Assembly: GCF_000718015.1 (NCBI RefSeq)
Contig: NZ_JODY01000006.1
Location: 1-64,000 of the forward strand
From: Streptomyces catenulae
Lineage (GTDB): Bacteria; Actinomycetota; Actinomycetes; Streptomycetales; Streptomycetaceae
Reading direction: 5' to 3'
Length of the DNA: 64,000 nucleotides
This document shows positions 16,281 through 24,914 of this stretch, in pieces. The notes below the pieces were generated by a model that saw only the letters and a list, made by a program, of their open reading frames with translations, was not told where the DNA came from and did not search any database. Numbering within the stretch: the stretch's first letter is position 1; each line of letters begins with the position of its first letter. The translations under genes and the position numbers were made by a program.

Positions 16281-16856
16281 GTGCCCAACGAGCAGGAACC
16301 CGCACTGCGTTCGGACGCCCGGCGCAACCGCGCCCGCATCCTCGACGCCGCACTCACCGAACTCACCCGCGACGCCCGCGCCCCGCTCAGCGCCGTCGCC
16401 CGGCGCGCCGGAGTCGGCCAGGCGACCTTCTACCGCAACTTCCCCAGCCGCGAGTGCCTGGTCCTGGAGGTCTACCGGCACGAGGTCGGCCAGGTCGCCG
16501 CCGTCGCCGAGCAGTTGCTGCGCACCCGCGCCCCCGACGCGGCGCTCCGCGAATGGATGGACCGGCTCGCCCGGCACGCCATGGCGAAGGCGGGGCTGGC
16601 CGAGGCGATCCGCAAGGCCAGCGCCCCCGGCAGCCTCGCCGCCGTCGGCCGCGCCCCGGTCACCGCCGCCGTCGCGCTCCTCCTCGACGCCAACACCCGC
16701 GCCGGGACCATCCGCCCCGGCGTCACCCCCGACGACTTCCTCCTCGCCATCGCCGGACTCTGGCAGCTCGACCCGCACGGCGACTGGCAGACCCGCGCGG
16801 CCCGGCTGCTCGACCTCGTCATGGACGGCCTGCGCACCGGCGCGCCCGGACCCTGA
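16281..16856 (+). CDS. TetR family transcriptional regulator
   Basis: A 191-residue repressor. Its helix-turn-helix (about 12-60) reads ARILDAALTELTRDARAPLSAVARRAGVGQATFYRNFPSRECLVLEVYR, the TetR signature; the C-terminal domain is helical. GTG 16281 is selected because AGGAGG at 16271-16276 is just upstream, although the 4-base spacing is short. Divergence from paoABC suggests it represses the oxidoreductase operon and responds to an aldehyde or related ligand; that is inference from arrangement. The stop is 6 bases from the convergent AraC stop. Confidence 0.88.
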   Translation: MPNEQEPALRSDARRNRARILDAALTELTRDARAPLSAVARRAGVGQATFYRNFPSRECLVLEVYRHEVGQVAAVAEQLLRTRAPDAALREWMDRLARHAMAKAGLAEAIRKASAPGSLAAVGRAPVTAAVALLLDANTRAGTIRPGVTPDDFLLAIAGLWQLDPHGDWQTRAARLLDLVMDGLRTGAPGP

Positions 16857-16862
16857 CCCGTA

Positions 16863-17609
16863 TCAGGGCAGACCGTGGTGGCTGCCCGGGGTGTGGCCGA
16901 ACGCGCGGCGGAAGACATCGATGAACGCGCTGGCGGAGGCCCAGCCGCAGCGGTGCGCCACGGTGGTCACCGCCGTGCCCTCGGCCAGCAGCCGCAGCGC
17001 GTGGTAGAGCCGCAGCTGCGTCCGCCACTGCGGGAACGTCATGCCCAGCTCCCGCCGGAAGAGGCGGGACAGCGTACGGGCGCCGCTGCCGGTCGCGGCG
17101 CCCAGCTCCGCCAGCGTCCGGGGATCCGCCGGGGCGCGGTGCAGCAGCCCGCAGACCGCGACGAGCCGGGGATCGGTCGGCGTCGGGAGCCGGAACGGTT
17201 GCTGCGGCGAGGCCCGCAACCGGTCGAGCAGCACGGCCCGCAGCCGCCGCCGCTCGGGACCGTCCCCGCCGTCCTCCCGGGTGTAGGCGAGGATCAGCTC
17301 CCGCAGCAGCGGATCGACCGCGAGGACCGTCGGCGCATCCAGCCCCAGCGGGTTGACCGCGGCGGGCAGTCCGAGCAGATGCAGGGCGAGACGGCCGTGG
17401 GCGCGGTGGGCGTGGACACAACCGGCGGGCACCCACAGCGCGCGGTTGCCGGGCGCGAACCACGTCCCGGCGTCGGTGGTGACGGCCACCAGACCGGAGC
17501 CCGCGTAGACGATCTGGTGGCCGTCGTGGCGGTGTGCGGCGATCCGCTCACCCGGGGCCAGCGTCCGGGCCCGGGTGGGCGCCTGCGGGGTGTGGCGGAT
17601 CTCCGGCAT
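16863..17609 (-). CDS. AraC family regulator with N-terminal cupin
   Basis: A 248-residue regulator. The N-terminal cupin-like sensor (about 1-100) contains HRHDGHQIVYAGSGLVAV and WFAPGNRALWVPAGCVHAH; the C-terminal double helix-turn-helix (about 150-245) includes LAELGAATGSGARTLSRLFRRELGMTFPQWR and the second motif VAHRCGWASASAFIDVFRRAFGHTPG. ATG 17609 (MPEIRHT) is chosen over an upstream start that would run into the facing promoter. It is divergent from an MFS exporter with 53 bases between starts, the usual layout for a transporter and its activator or repressor. Confidence 0.9.
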   Translation of the reverse strand: MPEIRHTPQAPTRARTLAPGERIAAHRHDGHQIVYAGSGLVAVTTDAGTWFAPGNRALWVPAGCVHAHRAHGRLALHLLGLPAAVNPLGLDAPTVLAVDPLLRELILAYTREDGGDGPERRRLRAVLLDRLRASPQQPFRLPTPTDPRLVAVCGLLHRAPADPRTLAELGAATGSGARTLSRLFRRELGMTFPQWRTQLRLYHALRLLAEGTAVTTVAHRCGWASASAFIDVFRRAFGHTPGSHHGLP

Positions 17610-17662
17610 ACCTTGGCAATTTATCGGAAGCGCGCCGACGGGGCACCGATGACGATGGCCGG

Positions 17663-18898
17663 GTGACGACACGACGGACCGCCAGGTCACCCCTCAGCCC
17701 ACCGGCACCGGCCGCCCCGCCCCGGACCGCGCCTCGCACCCCGCGCGCCCTCGGCCCGCTGCCGCTGCTCTCGCTCGGCCACGCCTGCGTCGACGTGTAC
17801 CAGGGTGCGGTCGCCGCCCTGGTGCCGTTCTTCGTCGCCGAACGGCACTACACCTACGCCGCCGCCTCCGGGATCGTGCTCGCCGCCTCGCTGCTCTCCT
17901 CCGTCGTACAGCCGCTGTTCGGCGCCGTCACCGACCGGCGGCCGCTGCCCTGGCTGCTGCCGGTCAGCGCCCTGCTGGCGGGCGTCGGCGTGGCCGCCGC
18001 CGGACTCACCGGCGGATACGCCCTCACCCTCACCGCGGTCGCGGTCGGCGGCATCGGCGTCGCCGCGTACCACCCCGAGGCCGCCCGCATCGCGCGCCTC
18101 GCGAGCCGGGGGAGCCACACCGGCATGGGCTGGTTCTCGCTGGGCGGCAACCTCGGCTTCGCCGCCGCCCCGCTCCTGGTCGCCGCCGTCGTCGCCACCG
18201 GCGGACTGCGCGCCTCCCCGCTGCTGGCGGTGCCCGCGCTCCTCGGCGCCGTGCTCTGCGCCGTCGCCCTGCGCGCCCTCGCCGCACCGGCACCCGCCTC
18301 CGGCCCCGCCCGGACGGCCCGCCCCGCGGCCCGCGACGACTGGGCCTCCTTCGCCCGCCTGACCGGCGCCGTCGCCTGCCGCTCGATCGTCTTCGTCGGC
18401 CTCGGCGCCTTCCTCTCCCTCTACGTGCGCCAGCGCACCGGGGGAGGCCCCGCCGCCGGTGCCGCCGCGCTCTTCGTCCTCTACCTCGGCGGCGCCGTCG
18501 GCACCGTCGCGGGCGGCCGCCTCGCCATCCGCTTCGGCCGCCTCCCGGTGGTCCGCTGGTCCTACGCGCTGACCGTCCCGGCCGTCGCGGGCGTCCTCCT
18601 CGTCCCGGGACCCGCGGTGTACGCGTGTGTGGCGCTCACCTCGGCCGGGCTGTACGTGCCGTTCTCCCTGCACGTCACGCTCGGCCAGGACTACCTGCCG
18701 GGCCGGGTGGGCACCGCGGGCGGTGTGACGCTCGGGCTCGCCGTCAGCGTCGGCGGCCTCGCCACCCCGCTGATCGGCACCCTCGCCGACGCCACCTCCC
18801 TGCGCACCGCACTCCTCCCGCTGATCGCCCTCCCGGCCCTCGGCGGACTCCTGCTGCGCCCCCTGAAGGAGCCCGCGGTCCCGGAGCCCGCCGCGTGA
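17663..18898 (+). CDS. MFS transporter, fosmidomycin-resistance-like
   Basis: A 411-residue, 12-helix transporter. The first helix SLGHACVDVYQGAVAALVPFFVAERHYTYAAASGIVLAASLLSSVVQPLFG resembles the Fsr branch of the major facilitator family, which exports drugs such as fosmidomycin; conserved Asp/Gln residues in HACVDVYQG fit that branch. An N-terminal 35-residue Pro/Arg-rich cytoplasmic tail precedes helix 1. GTG 17663 is chosen to avoid overlapping the divergent AraC gene. Substrate is unknown. Its stop lies 7 bases from a convergent methyltransferase stop. Confidence 0.85.
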   Translation: MTTRRTARSPLSPPAPAAPPRTAPRTPRALGPLPLLSLGHACVDVYQGAVAALVPFFVAERHYTYAAASGIVLAASLLSSVVQPLFGAVTDRRPLPWLLPVSALLAGVGVAAAGLTGGYALTLTAVAVGGIGVAAYHPEAARIARLASRGSHTGMGWFSLGGNLGFAAAPLLVAAVVATGGLRASPLLAVPALLGAVLCAVALRALAAPAPASGPARTARPAARDDWASFARLTGAVACRSIVFVGLGAFLSLYVRQRTGGGPAAGAAALFVLYLGGAVGTVAGGRLAIRFGRLPVVRWSYALTVPAVAGVLLVPGPAVYACVALTSAGLYVPFSLHVTLGQDYLPGRVGTAGGVTLGLAVSVGGLATPLIGTLADATSLRTALLPLIALPALGGLLLRPLKEPAVPEPAA

Positions 18899-18905
18899 GC
18901 GGACC

Positions 18906-19643
18906 TCAGAGCGGCTTGCGCCACACGGAGACGTGTCCCGTGGAGTCCTGGGTGAACGGAGACCCGTCCCAGTCCGCGACGCGGCGCTCCCGTTCGAGCC
19001 CGGCGAGCCGCGCCATCAGATCCAGCTCCGCCGGCCAGGCGTACCGGTGCCGGGAGTTCCCGCGGCGGTAGCGTCCGTCGTCGTCGCGGGTGAAGTGGTG
19101 CGAGACGAGGATCTGCTCGGCCAGGTCGAAGGTGTCGAAGCCGAGATGGCGTTCGGAGACGTCGAAGGGCACCGCCGCCTGGCCGGGCGGCAGGAACCGC
19201 AGCGGTGGGACGCCCAGCTCGATGACGAATCGGCCGCCGGGCGCCAGATGACGCGCGGCGTTACGGAAGCACGCCACCTGCTCGTCCTGCGAGAGCAGGT
19301 TCGTGATCGTGTTGTAGACGAGATACACCAGCGTGAAGGTGCCGGGGACGGTGGTGGTGGCCATGTCCCCGATCACCACCGGGAGCGTCTCCTCGTCGGT
19401 CTTGCGCCGCAGCACCGCCGCCATGTGCGGGGACAGCTCGATGCCGACGACCGGCACCCCGCGCTCCCGCAGCGGGACGCCCACCCGGCCGGTGCCGATG
19501 GCGAACTCCAGCGCCCGGCCGTCCCCGGCCAGTTCGGCGAGGAAGTCGAGGGTCGGGCCGAGCACGGCGGCGGAGGACATCGCGCGTTCCTCGGCGTCGT
19601 AGCGGTCGGCGGAGGCACGGGTCCACAGCTCACTGCTCGTCAT
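18906..19643 (-). CDS. Class I SAM-dependent methyltransferase
   Basis: A 245-residue methyltransferase. Motif I, LEFAIGTGRVGVPLRERGVPVVGIELSPHM, binds S-adenosylmethionine; the acidic residue at the end of beta-2 is the E in GIELS. Later motifs VIGDMATT, FTLVYLVYNTITNLLSQDEQ and ARHLAPGGRFVIELG complete the fold. The C-terminal half is beta-rich and probably sets substrate specificity. The acceptor is not predictable. It is apparently monocistronic and convergent with the MFS gene. Confidence 0.85.
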   Translation of the reverse strand: MTSSELWTRASADRYDAEERAMSSAAVLGPTLDFLAELAGDGRALEFAIGTGRVGVPLRERGVPVVGIELSPHMAAVLRRKTDEETLPVVIGDMATTTVPGTFTLVYLVYNTITNLLSQDEQVACFRNAARHLAPGGRFVIELGVPPLRFLPPGQAAVPFDVSERHLGFDTFDLAEQILVSHHFTRDDDGRYRRGNSRHRYAWPAELDLMARLAGLERERRVADWDGSPFTQDSTGHVSVWRKPL

Positions 19644-19720
19644 GGGCGGTCACCCTGCCGGATGGCGCGGGGCGCTGTCGACGCATTTTCCGCGCACCGG
19701 CGTGGCGTGCCCCGGTCCCG

Positions 19721-21109
19721 TCAGCCGAGGCCGGGGGACTCGCCGGAGGCGGTCGCCGAGCGGGTGGCGCGGGTGGCCGGTTCGCCCTGGGGCCGGGTGG
19801 TGATCACCAAGGTGCCGTCCTCGATCTGGTAGTCGAGCGGCAGGCCCAACCCCCGCATCGCCGCCACCATCCCGGTGTTGGACGCCTGGGTGATCGCGTA
19901 GACGCTCCCGCAGCCCACCTCGTCGGCCATCGCCACCAGGCGGCGCAGCAGATCGGCGCCGATGCCGCGGCGCTGCCAGGCGTCCTCGATCAGGAGCGCC
20001 ACCTCGGTCTCGTCGCCGTCCCAGAGCAGATGCCCGAGCGCCACCAGACGGCCGGACGCGGTCTCCACCGCGAGGGTGCGGCCGTGGTGCGGGCCGAGCA
20101 GATGCCGCAGATAGGCGTCGGCGTCGCCGACCGGGCCGTGGTAGCGGCGGGCCAGCGTCGCCGCCGAGCAGCGGCCGTGCATCGCCACCGCCGCCGCCAG
20201 ATCGTCCGGACCGGCGCGGCGGATCGTCAGATCGTTGCCCTCGGGCAGCGTCAGCACCTCACGGCGGTGCGGCACCCGCTGCCCCAACCGCCGGTCCAGC
20301 TCGACCAGCGCGTGCACCCGCGCGAACTCGGTGGGCGTGAACGGCAACTGCGGCCGCTCCACGATCAGGGAACCCCCGGAGGCGTCCCGGAACTTCATGC
20401 TGTGCTCCTCCAGTACGCCCTCGGCGGGCAGCGGCTCGGCGGGCCGTCCGCGCAGCGGACGCGCCGGTACCGAACGGATCGTGCACCGGCCCAGCAACTG
20501 CCGCAGCGCCAGCGGCAGTTCGGCGGAATCCAGTGCCGTACGGGTGGCCAGGCCCAGCATCCGGGCCGGTGCGTCCACCAGATCGTGGGTGTCGGCCCGC
20601 TCCAGCCAGGTGCTCCGGCCGCCCGCCCCGGCCACCGCACCGGTCAGCTCCTGCGGGCTCAGCGTCCCCGGGGCGCGCAGCAGGAACTCGTCGGCGGTGC
20701 CCGCCGACAGCGGATGGGTCTGCAGGCTGAGGATGTCCACCCGGTGCGCGGCCAGCGCCGTGCACAGCGCGGCCAGGCTGCCCGGGGCGTCCTGGACGGT
20801 GGTACGCATCCGCCACAGCGCCGACTGCGCCGCGGGCGCCGGAGCCCCCGGGGCGTCGGTCGGCGCCGCGGCGCCGGTATCGGACGGCGGTGGCGCGGGA
20901 TCCCGGCGGCGTGACCACCGGGCGCGCAGCGCGGCCACGGCCGGACGGGCGGCGAGCCCGGCGGCGCAGAGCAGCGCCGCCGCCGGACCGTACGGCAGGG
21001 TCCCGGCGGCGGTCGCCGTGGCCGCGACGGAGACCGCCGCGGTCAGGGCGACGGCGTCCCGGCGCCGGTGGCCGCGCCGGGTGGAGGTGTCGGAGGTGGT
21101 GTCGGTCAT
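19721..21109 (-). CDS. Membrane-anchored ACT-GNAT fusion protein
   Basis: A 462-residue protein with an unusual domain series. Two hydrophobic stretches (about 19-60) could anchor it in the membrane, followed by an Arg-rich and Pro/Ala-rich linker. An ACT-like domain (about 105-175; MRTTVQDAPGSLAALCTALAAHRVDILSLQTHPL) could bind an amino acid. The C-terminal GNAT acetyltransferase domain (about 300-440) has ALLIEDAWQRRGIGADLLRRLVAMADEVG, the acetyl-CoA loop Q/RxxGxG/A. This suggests an acetyltransferase under allosteric amino-acid control; acceptor unknown. ATG 21109 gives the natural N-terminus, as the 38-codon upstream extension is not conserved-looking. Confidence 0.82.
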   Translation of the reverse strand: MTDTTSDTSTRRGHRRRDAVALTAAVSVAATATAAGTLPYGPAAALLCAAGLAARPAVAALRARWSRRRDPAPPPSDTGAAAPTDAPGAPAPAAQSALWRMRTTVQDAPGSLAALCTALAAHRVDILSLQTHPLSAGTADEFLLRAPGTLSPQELTGAVAGAGGRSTWLERADTHDLVDAPARMLGLATRTALDSAELPLALRQLLGRCTIRSVPARPLRGRPAEPLPAEGVLEEHSMKFRDASGGSLIVERPQLPFTPTEFARVHALVELDRRLGQRVPHRREVLTLPEGNDLTIRRAGPDDLAAAVAMHGRCSAATLARRYHGPVGDADAYLRHLLGPHHGRTLAVETASGRLVALGHLLWDGDETEVALLIEDAWQRRGIGADLLRRLVAMADEVGCGSVYAITQASNTGMVAAMRGLGLPLDYQIEDGTLVITTRPQGEPATRATRSATASGESPGLG

Positions 21110-21229
21110 GGCGCCAGCCTCGCCGACCGGTGTTGCCTGGCCGCCAACGCCCTGTGTCCGACGGGTAAAAACCGGTAAGAGGCGCAAGAAGGGTAAGTTG
21201 CCCAAAGGGTTCGTTCGTGACATCGGGGC

Positions 21230-22828
21230 CTACTGTCCCACTCGTCCCGGCTGCAGTACCTGGCTGAAGAGCACCTCGTCGCCCTCCCGCCCGTCACCCG
21301 GACCGCTGTCCCGCCGCAGCCGGACCGTCAGCTCGCCGCTGCCGCCGTCGATGTCGATCTCACCGAAGTACTGCGGCGACTCCGCGGGGGAGGTGTTGGC
21401 GCGGTCCGGTGCCTGGACGAACGCCTGGCGCGGACCGAACGTGCCGTCCAGCGCCACCGCCGGGAAACCGCCCGCGTGCAGCGGCCCCGACACGAACTCC
21501 CAGAACGGCGCGAAGTCCTTGAACGCCGCCCGCTCGGGTGCGTAGTGCTGCGCCGAGGTGTAGTGCACATCCGTCGTCAGCCACACCGTGCCGGTGATCT
21601 TCCGGTGCTTGATGTGCCGCAGCAACTCGGCGATCTGCAGCTCCCGGCCCAGCGGCGCGCCCGGATCACCCTGCGCCACCGCCTCGAAGTTCTCCTTGCC
21701 GTCCGGCACGACCAGCCCCAGCGGCATGTCCGACGCGATCACCTTCCACACCGCACGCGAACGCGACAGCTCCCGCTTGAGCCAGCGCAGCTGCTCCGCG
21801 CCGAGAATGCCCTGCGGGTCGTCGGTCTGCCGCCCGGGCGAGTTGGCGTTGCGGTAGCGGCGCATGTCCAGCACGAACACGTCCAGCAGCGGACCGTGGC
21901 GCACCACGCGGTAGACCCGGCCCTCGCCGCCGGGCCGCAGCGTACGGATCGGGAAGTACTCGCCGAACGCCCGCAGCGACCGCGCCGCCAGCACATCGGC
22001 GTCCTTGACGGTGTACCGGTCGTCGTCCAGCAGCTGGCCCGGGTACCAGTTGTTGTGCACCTCGTGGTCGTCCCACTGCGTGATCGTGGGGACCTGGGCG
22101 TTGAACGCCCGCAGATGGTGGTCCTGGAGGTTGTAGCGGAACGCCCCGCGGAACTCGTCGGTCGTCTCGGCGACCTTCGCCTTCTCCTCGGTCGTCACAT
22201 TCCGCCAGATCCGGCCGTCGGGCAGGGTCACCCGCGCCTCGATCGGGCTGTCGGCGTAGATGTTGTCGCCGCTGCACAGGAAGAAGTCCGGGTCGCGGCG
22301 GCGCATGTCCTCGTAGATGCGGTAGCCGCCCCGGTCGGGGTTGATGCCCCAGCCCTGCCCGGCCAGATCGCCCGACCACAGGAACCGCACACCGTCGCGG
22401 CGGTGCGCCGGGGCTGTCCGGAAGGTGCCGGTCAGCGGCTCACCGGAGCGCCGCGGGTCGTCCGGGTCGGCGAGCCGCACCCGGTAGTGGATCTGCCGAC
22501 CGGGCGGCAGACCGTGCACCGCGGTGACGCCGGTGAAGTCGGTACCGGCGCCGACCACCGGGCCGGTCCAGGTGCGCGCGTCACGGAACGCCTCGGTCGC
22601 CGCCGTCTCGACGATCATCCGGGCCGGACGGTCGGAGCGCACCCACACCAGCCCCGACGTCGCCGTCACATCGCCGACCTGGGTGCCCCACCGGGCCGCG
22701 GGACGTCCGCTGCGGGCCTGGGCGGGCGCGGCGCAGGACAGGGTGGGCAGCGTCAGGGCGGCGGAGCCCACCGCGGCGCCGCGCAGCAGTGTCCGCCGTC
22801 CGAATCCGCCGCCGGATCCCGGTGCCAT
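21230..22828 (-). CDS. phoD: Tat-exported PhoD-type alkaline phosphatase
   Basis: A 532-residue secreted phosphodiesterase/phosphatase. The N-terminus carries a twin-arginine signal (G10-R11-R12-T-L-L-R-G followed by a hydrophobic core and AQA). An N-terminal Ig-like domain (VGDVTATSGLVWVRSDRPARM) precedes the metallophosphatase core with SGDLAGQGWG, CSGDNIYADSPIEA, WDDHEVHNNW, DMRRYRN and WLTTDVHYTSAQHY, the Fe/Ca ligand motifs of PhoD. GGAGG lies about 8 bases before ATG 22828. PhoD enzymes release phosphate from organic phosphates and teichoic acids outside the cell; no clear PHO box was identified by eye in the upstream gap. Confidence 0.92.
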   Translation of the reverse strand: MAPGSGGGFGRRTLLRGAAVGSAALTLPTLSCAAPAQARSGRPAARWGTQVGDVTATSGLVWVRSDRPARMIVETAATEAFRDARTWTGPVVGAGTDFTGVTAVHGLPPGRQIHYRVRLADPDDPRRSGEPLTGTFRTAPAHRRDGVRFLWSGDLAGQGWGINPDRGGYRIYEDMRRRDPDFFLCSGDNIYADSPIEARVTLPDGRIWRNVTTEEKAKVAETTDEFRGAFRYNLQDHHLRAFNAQVPTITQWDDHEVHNNWYPGQLLDDDRYTVKDADVLAARSLRAFGEYFPIRTLRPGGEGRVYRVVRHGPLLDVFVLDMRRYRNANSPGRQTDDPQGILGAEQLRWLKRELSRSRAVWKVIASDMPLGLVVPDGKENFEAVAQGDPGAPLGRELQIAELLRHIKHRKITGTVWLTTDVHYTSAQHYAPERAAFKDFAPFWEFVSGPLHAGGFPAVALDGTFGPRQAFVQAPDRANTSPAESPQYFGEIDIDGGSGELTVRLRRDSGPGDGREGDEVLFSQVLQPGRVGQ

Positions 22829-23067
22829 CAGATACCTCCGTGAAGTCGCACAAATGAGCTGACGTCCCGTTCGTACAGCGCCACGGTGCCGGATCGGCCA
22901 ACTCCCGGTGAACTCCGGCCGACCGCCACCACCGCGCACCGGCCCATGGTGGCAAGCCCGCGCGGTCGGGGCCACCCACCGGAAGGGACCTTGACGGCTC
23001 CGCTACACGGCACGCCGCGACCGCTGTCCGGACTCCCGGCGCCGCCCGCCCCGGCGCACGGCCCCCG

Positions 23068-23808
23068 TCAGGGCAGCGCACAGACGCAGAACTCGTGGCC
23101 CTCCGGGTCGGCCAGCCATGTCCCCGCCGTCTCGCCCCGACCGCCGTCACGGCCGGTCGCACCGAGCCCCCGCAGCCGGGCCACCTCCGCCGCCGGGTCG
23201 TCACCGGGGTCCGGCAGCAGGCCGAGACGGACGCGGTCCGGCACGGTCTCCGCGGCGGGCGTCCGGAGGAATTCGAGGTACGGGCCGGTGCCCCGGGCGT
23301 CCCGCAACGCCGCCCGCCCGTCGGTCACTTCGCACACCGTCCAGTCCAGCGCCCCGTCCCAGAACCGGGCCATGGCCCGCGGGTCCGCGCAGTCGACCAC
23401 CACCGCGGCGAGCGGCCCGGTGCCCCGGTAGACCTCCCGGGGCTCCAGCACACAGAGCTCGTTGCCCTCGGGGTCGGCGAGGATCGCCCACGGCACCTCG
23501 CCCTGACCCACGTCGACGGGGGTCGCACCGAGTCCCGTCAGTCGCGCGACCAGCTCCGTCTGATGGGTCGCGGAGGCGGTCGCGAGATCGAGGTGCACCC
23601 GGTTCTTCGTCGCGGTCCTGGCATCCGGTACGGGAACGACGCGGAGGTGGACGGCGGCCGGGTCCGGCCGGGCGGCGGCGCCCTCGGGGGCGACGGAGGT
23701 CGCGGTGCCGGAGGGGCGGGCGGTCCAGCCGAGCGCCGCCGCCCAGAACTCCCCGACGGCCGGGGCGTCGAGGGCCGTGATGTTCACCTGAACAGGTCGC
23801 AGTGCCAT
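23068..23808 (-). CDS. Two-domain VOC family protein
   Basis: A 246-residue tandem duplication of the VOC unit. Domain 1 (about 1-120) begins LRPVQVNITALDAPAVGEFWAAALGW and ends WAILADPEGNELCVLEP; domain 2 (about 130-246) begins AAVVVDCADPRAMARFWDGALDW and ends WLADPEGHEFCVCALP. Such Streptomyces proteins are usually annotated as glyoxalase or bleomycin-resistance-like without known activity. The conserved His/Glu metal positions are incomplete, so a binding role is as likely as catalysis. Monocistronic, 305 bases from the divergent GntR gene. Confidence 0.87.
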   Translation of the reverse strand: MALRPVQVNITALDAPAVGEFWAAALGWTARPSGTATSVAPEGAAARPDPAAVHLRVVPVPDARTATKNRVHLDLATASATHQTELVARLTGLGATPVDVGQGEVPWAILADPEGNELCVLEPREVYRGTGPLAAVVVDCADPRAMARFWDGALDWTVCEVTDGRAALRDARGTGPYLEFLRTPAAETVPDRVRLGLLPDPGDDPAAEVARLRGLGATGRDGGRGETAGTWLADPEGHEFCVCALP

Positions 23809-23970
23809 GACCGCGATCCTATGCAGCGGTTCCCCGGCGACCGCCGCCCGTGGCGGGCGGCGGCAACGGTTCGGGGCGGCGCCGACCGCTCGTCCACCGG
23901 GGCACTCGGCCCCGCCGGGTGAACTGCCGCGCCTCCGTGCCCTCCCGACGATTCCCCCACTCCTGGCCCA

Positions 23971-24005
23971 TTGGTCTTGACCAAGGGTGGGGGCGGGCCT
24001 ATCGT
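23971..24005 (+). promoter_or_regulatory. dre-like operator overlapping the gntR promoter
   Basis: TTGGTC TT GACCAA at 23971-23984 is a perfect inverted repeat and differs by one central base from the DasR responsive element core TGGTCTAGACCA. Its right half is the -35 box TTGACC (23977-23982); a 17-base spacer leads to TATCGT at 24000-24005. Transcription would start near 24012, leaving a leader of about 100 bases before GTG 24114. The rest of the 23809-24113 gap has no gene. Confidence 0.75.
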
Positions 24006-24113
24006 CGGCGATACTGCAACAACCTTTAATAAAGAAGCGCTCATAACCGGTCCGCCCATGGACAGCGGGAGCGGAGCGCGGCCCTGCGGGGCACGGCCGA
24101 GGCGGAGGACAGG

Positions 24114-24860
24114 GTGGGGACCACGCAGCTCGAAACGGTGCCGGAGCCGAAGTACTGGCACCTCAAGACCGTACTCAGCGAGGCGCTGGACTCGGAGTTC
24201 TCCGTCGGCGAGATCCTGCCCAACGAGCGTGATCTGGCGGCCCGGTTCGGCGTCGCCCGGGCCACGCTCCGGCAGGCGCTGGAGCAGCTGGAGCTGGAGG
24301 GCCGCCTCCAGCGCCGCCGCGGGGTGGGCACCACCGTCGCCCCGCCGCGCGTCGGCGTCGCCGTCGACCCGGCCCGCCACACCTGGCCGGGCGCCGCCGG
24401 GGACGACTGGGAGCCCGTCGACGCCGGTACCACCGACACCCTCCCGGCACCCGTCGCCCGCCTGCTGGAGGCCGGGGCGGGCGCGCCCGTGCACGTCGTC
24501 CGCCGCAACCGCGTCACCGCGGGCCGCCCGGTCGCCGCCGAGCTGCTGTACATCCCGGCGGTGGTGGTCCCCGGCTGCGCGGAGATCGCCGCGGTCAGCG
24601 CCCCGGCCCGGGCCCGCGCCGTGCTGGACGCGCTGGCCGCCCGTGAGCTGGAGGGCCAGGACCGCACCGTCGAACTGGGCTCGGCCAGCGCCGAGGACGC
24701 CAAGGCGCTCGACCGGCTGCCCGGTGCGCCCGTCCTCGTCGTCACCACCCGCTACGTCTCCGGTGGCCGCCCCGCCGCCGTCGCGGTCTCCACCTACCGC
24801 GCCGACACCTGCCGCCTCACCTTCGGCGAGAGCGCATCGGTCTCCCTGCTCGCCGGCTGA
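24114..24860 (+). CDS. GntR/HutC family regulator, DasR-like
   Basis: A 248-residue regulator. The winged helix (about 10-75) reads YWHLKTVLSEALDSEFSVGEILPNERDLAARFGVARATLRQALEQLELEGRLQRRRGVGTTV. The C-terminal UTRA-type effector domain (about 85-245) ends in RYVSGGRPAAVAVSTYRADTCRLTF. DasR, of the same subfamily, controls N-acetylglucosamine use and development; this protein has a different N-terminus and is a paralogue rather than DasR itself. Its promoter carries a dre-like site, so it is either controlled by DasR or autoregulated through a similar site. GTG 24114 follows GGAGGA. A strong terminator follows, making it monocistronic. Confidence 0.88.
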   Translation: MGTTQLETVPEPKYWHLKTVLSEALDSEFSVGEILPNERDLAARFGVARATLRQALEQLELEGRLQRRRGVGTTVAPPRVGVAVDPARHTWPGAAGDDWEPVDAGTTDTLPAPVARLLEAGAGAPVHVVRRNRVTAGRPVAAELLYIPAVVVPGCAEIAAVSAPARARAVLDALAARELEGQDRTVELGSASAEDAKALDRLPGAPVLVVTTRYVSGGRPAAVAVSTYRADTCRLTFGESASVSLLAG

Positions 24861-24874
24861 CCCGCCGCCGCGGA

Positions 24875-24914
24875 CCTCGGGCCCGTACCGCCACCCGGCG
24901 GTACGGGCCCGAGG
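24875..24914. terminator. Perfect 18-bp hairpin terminator after gntR
   Basis: CCTCGGGCCCGTACCGCC at 24875-24892 pairs perfectly with 24897-24914 around a 4-base loop, followed by CGTTTC. It insulates the downstream lower-GC segment from gntR transcription. Confidence 0.85.
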
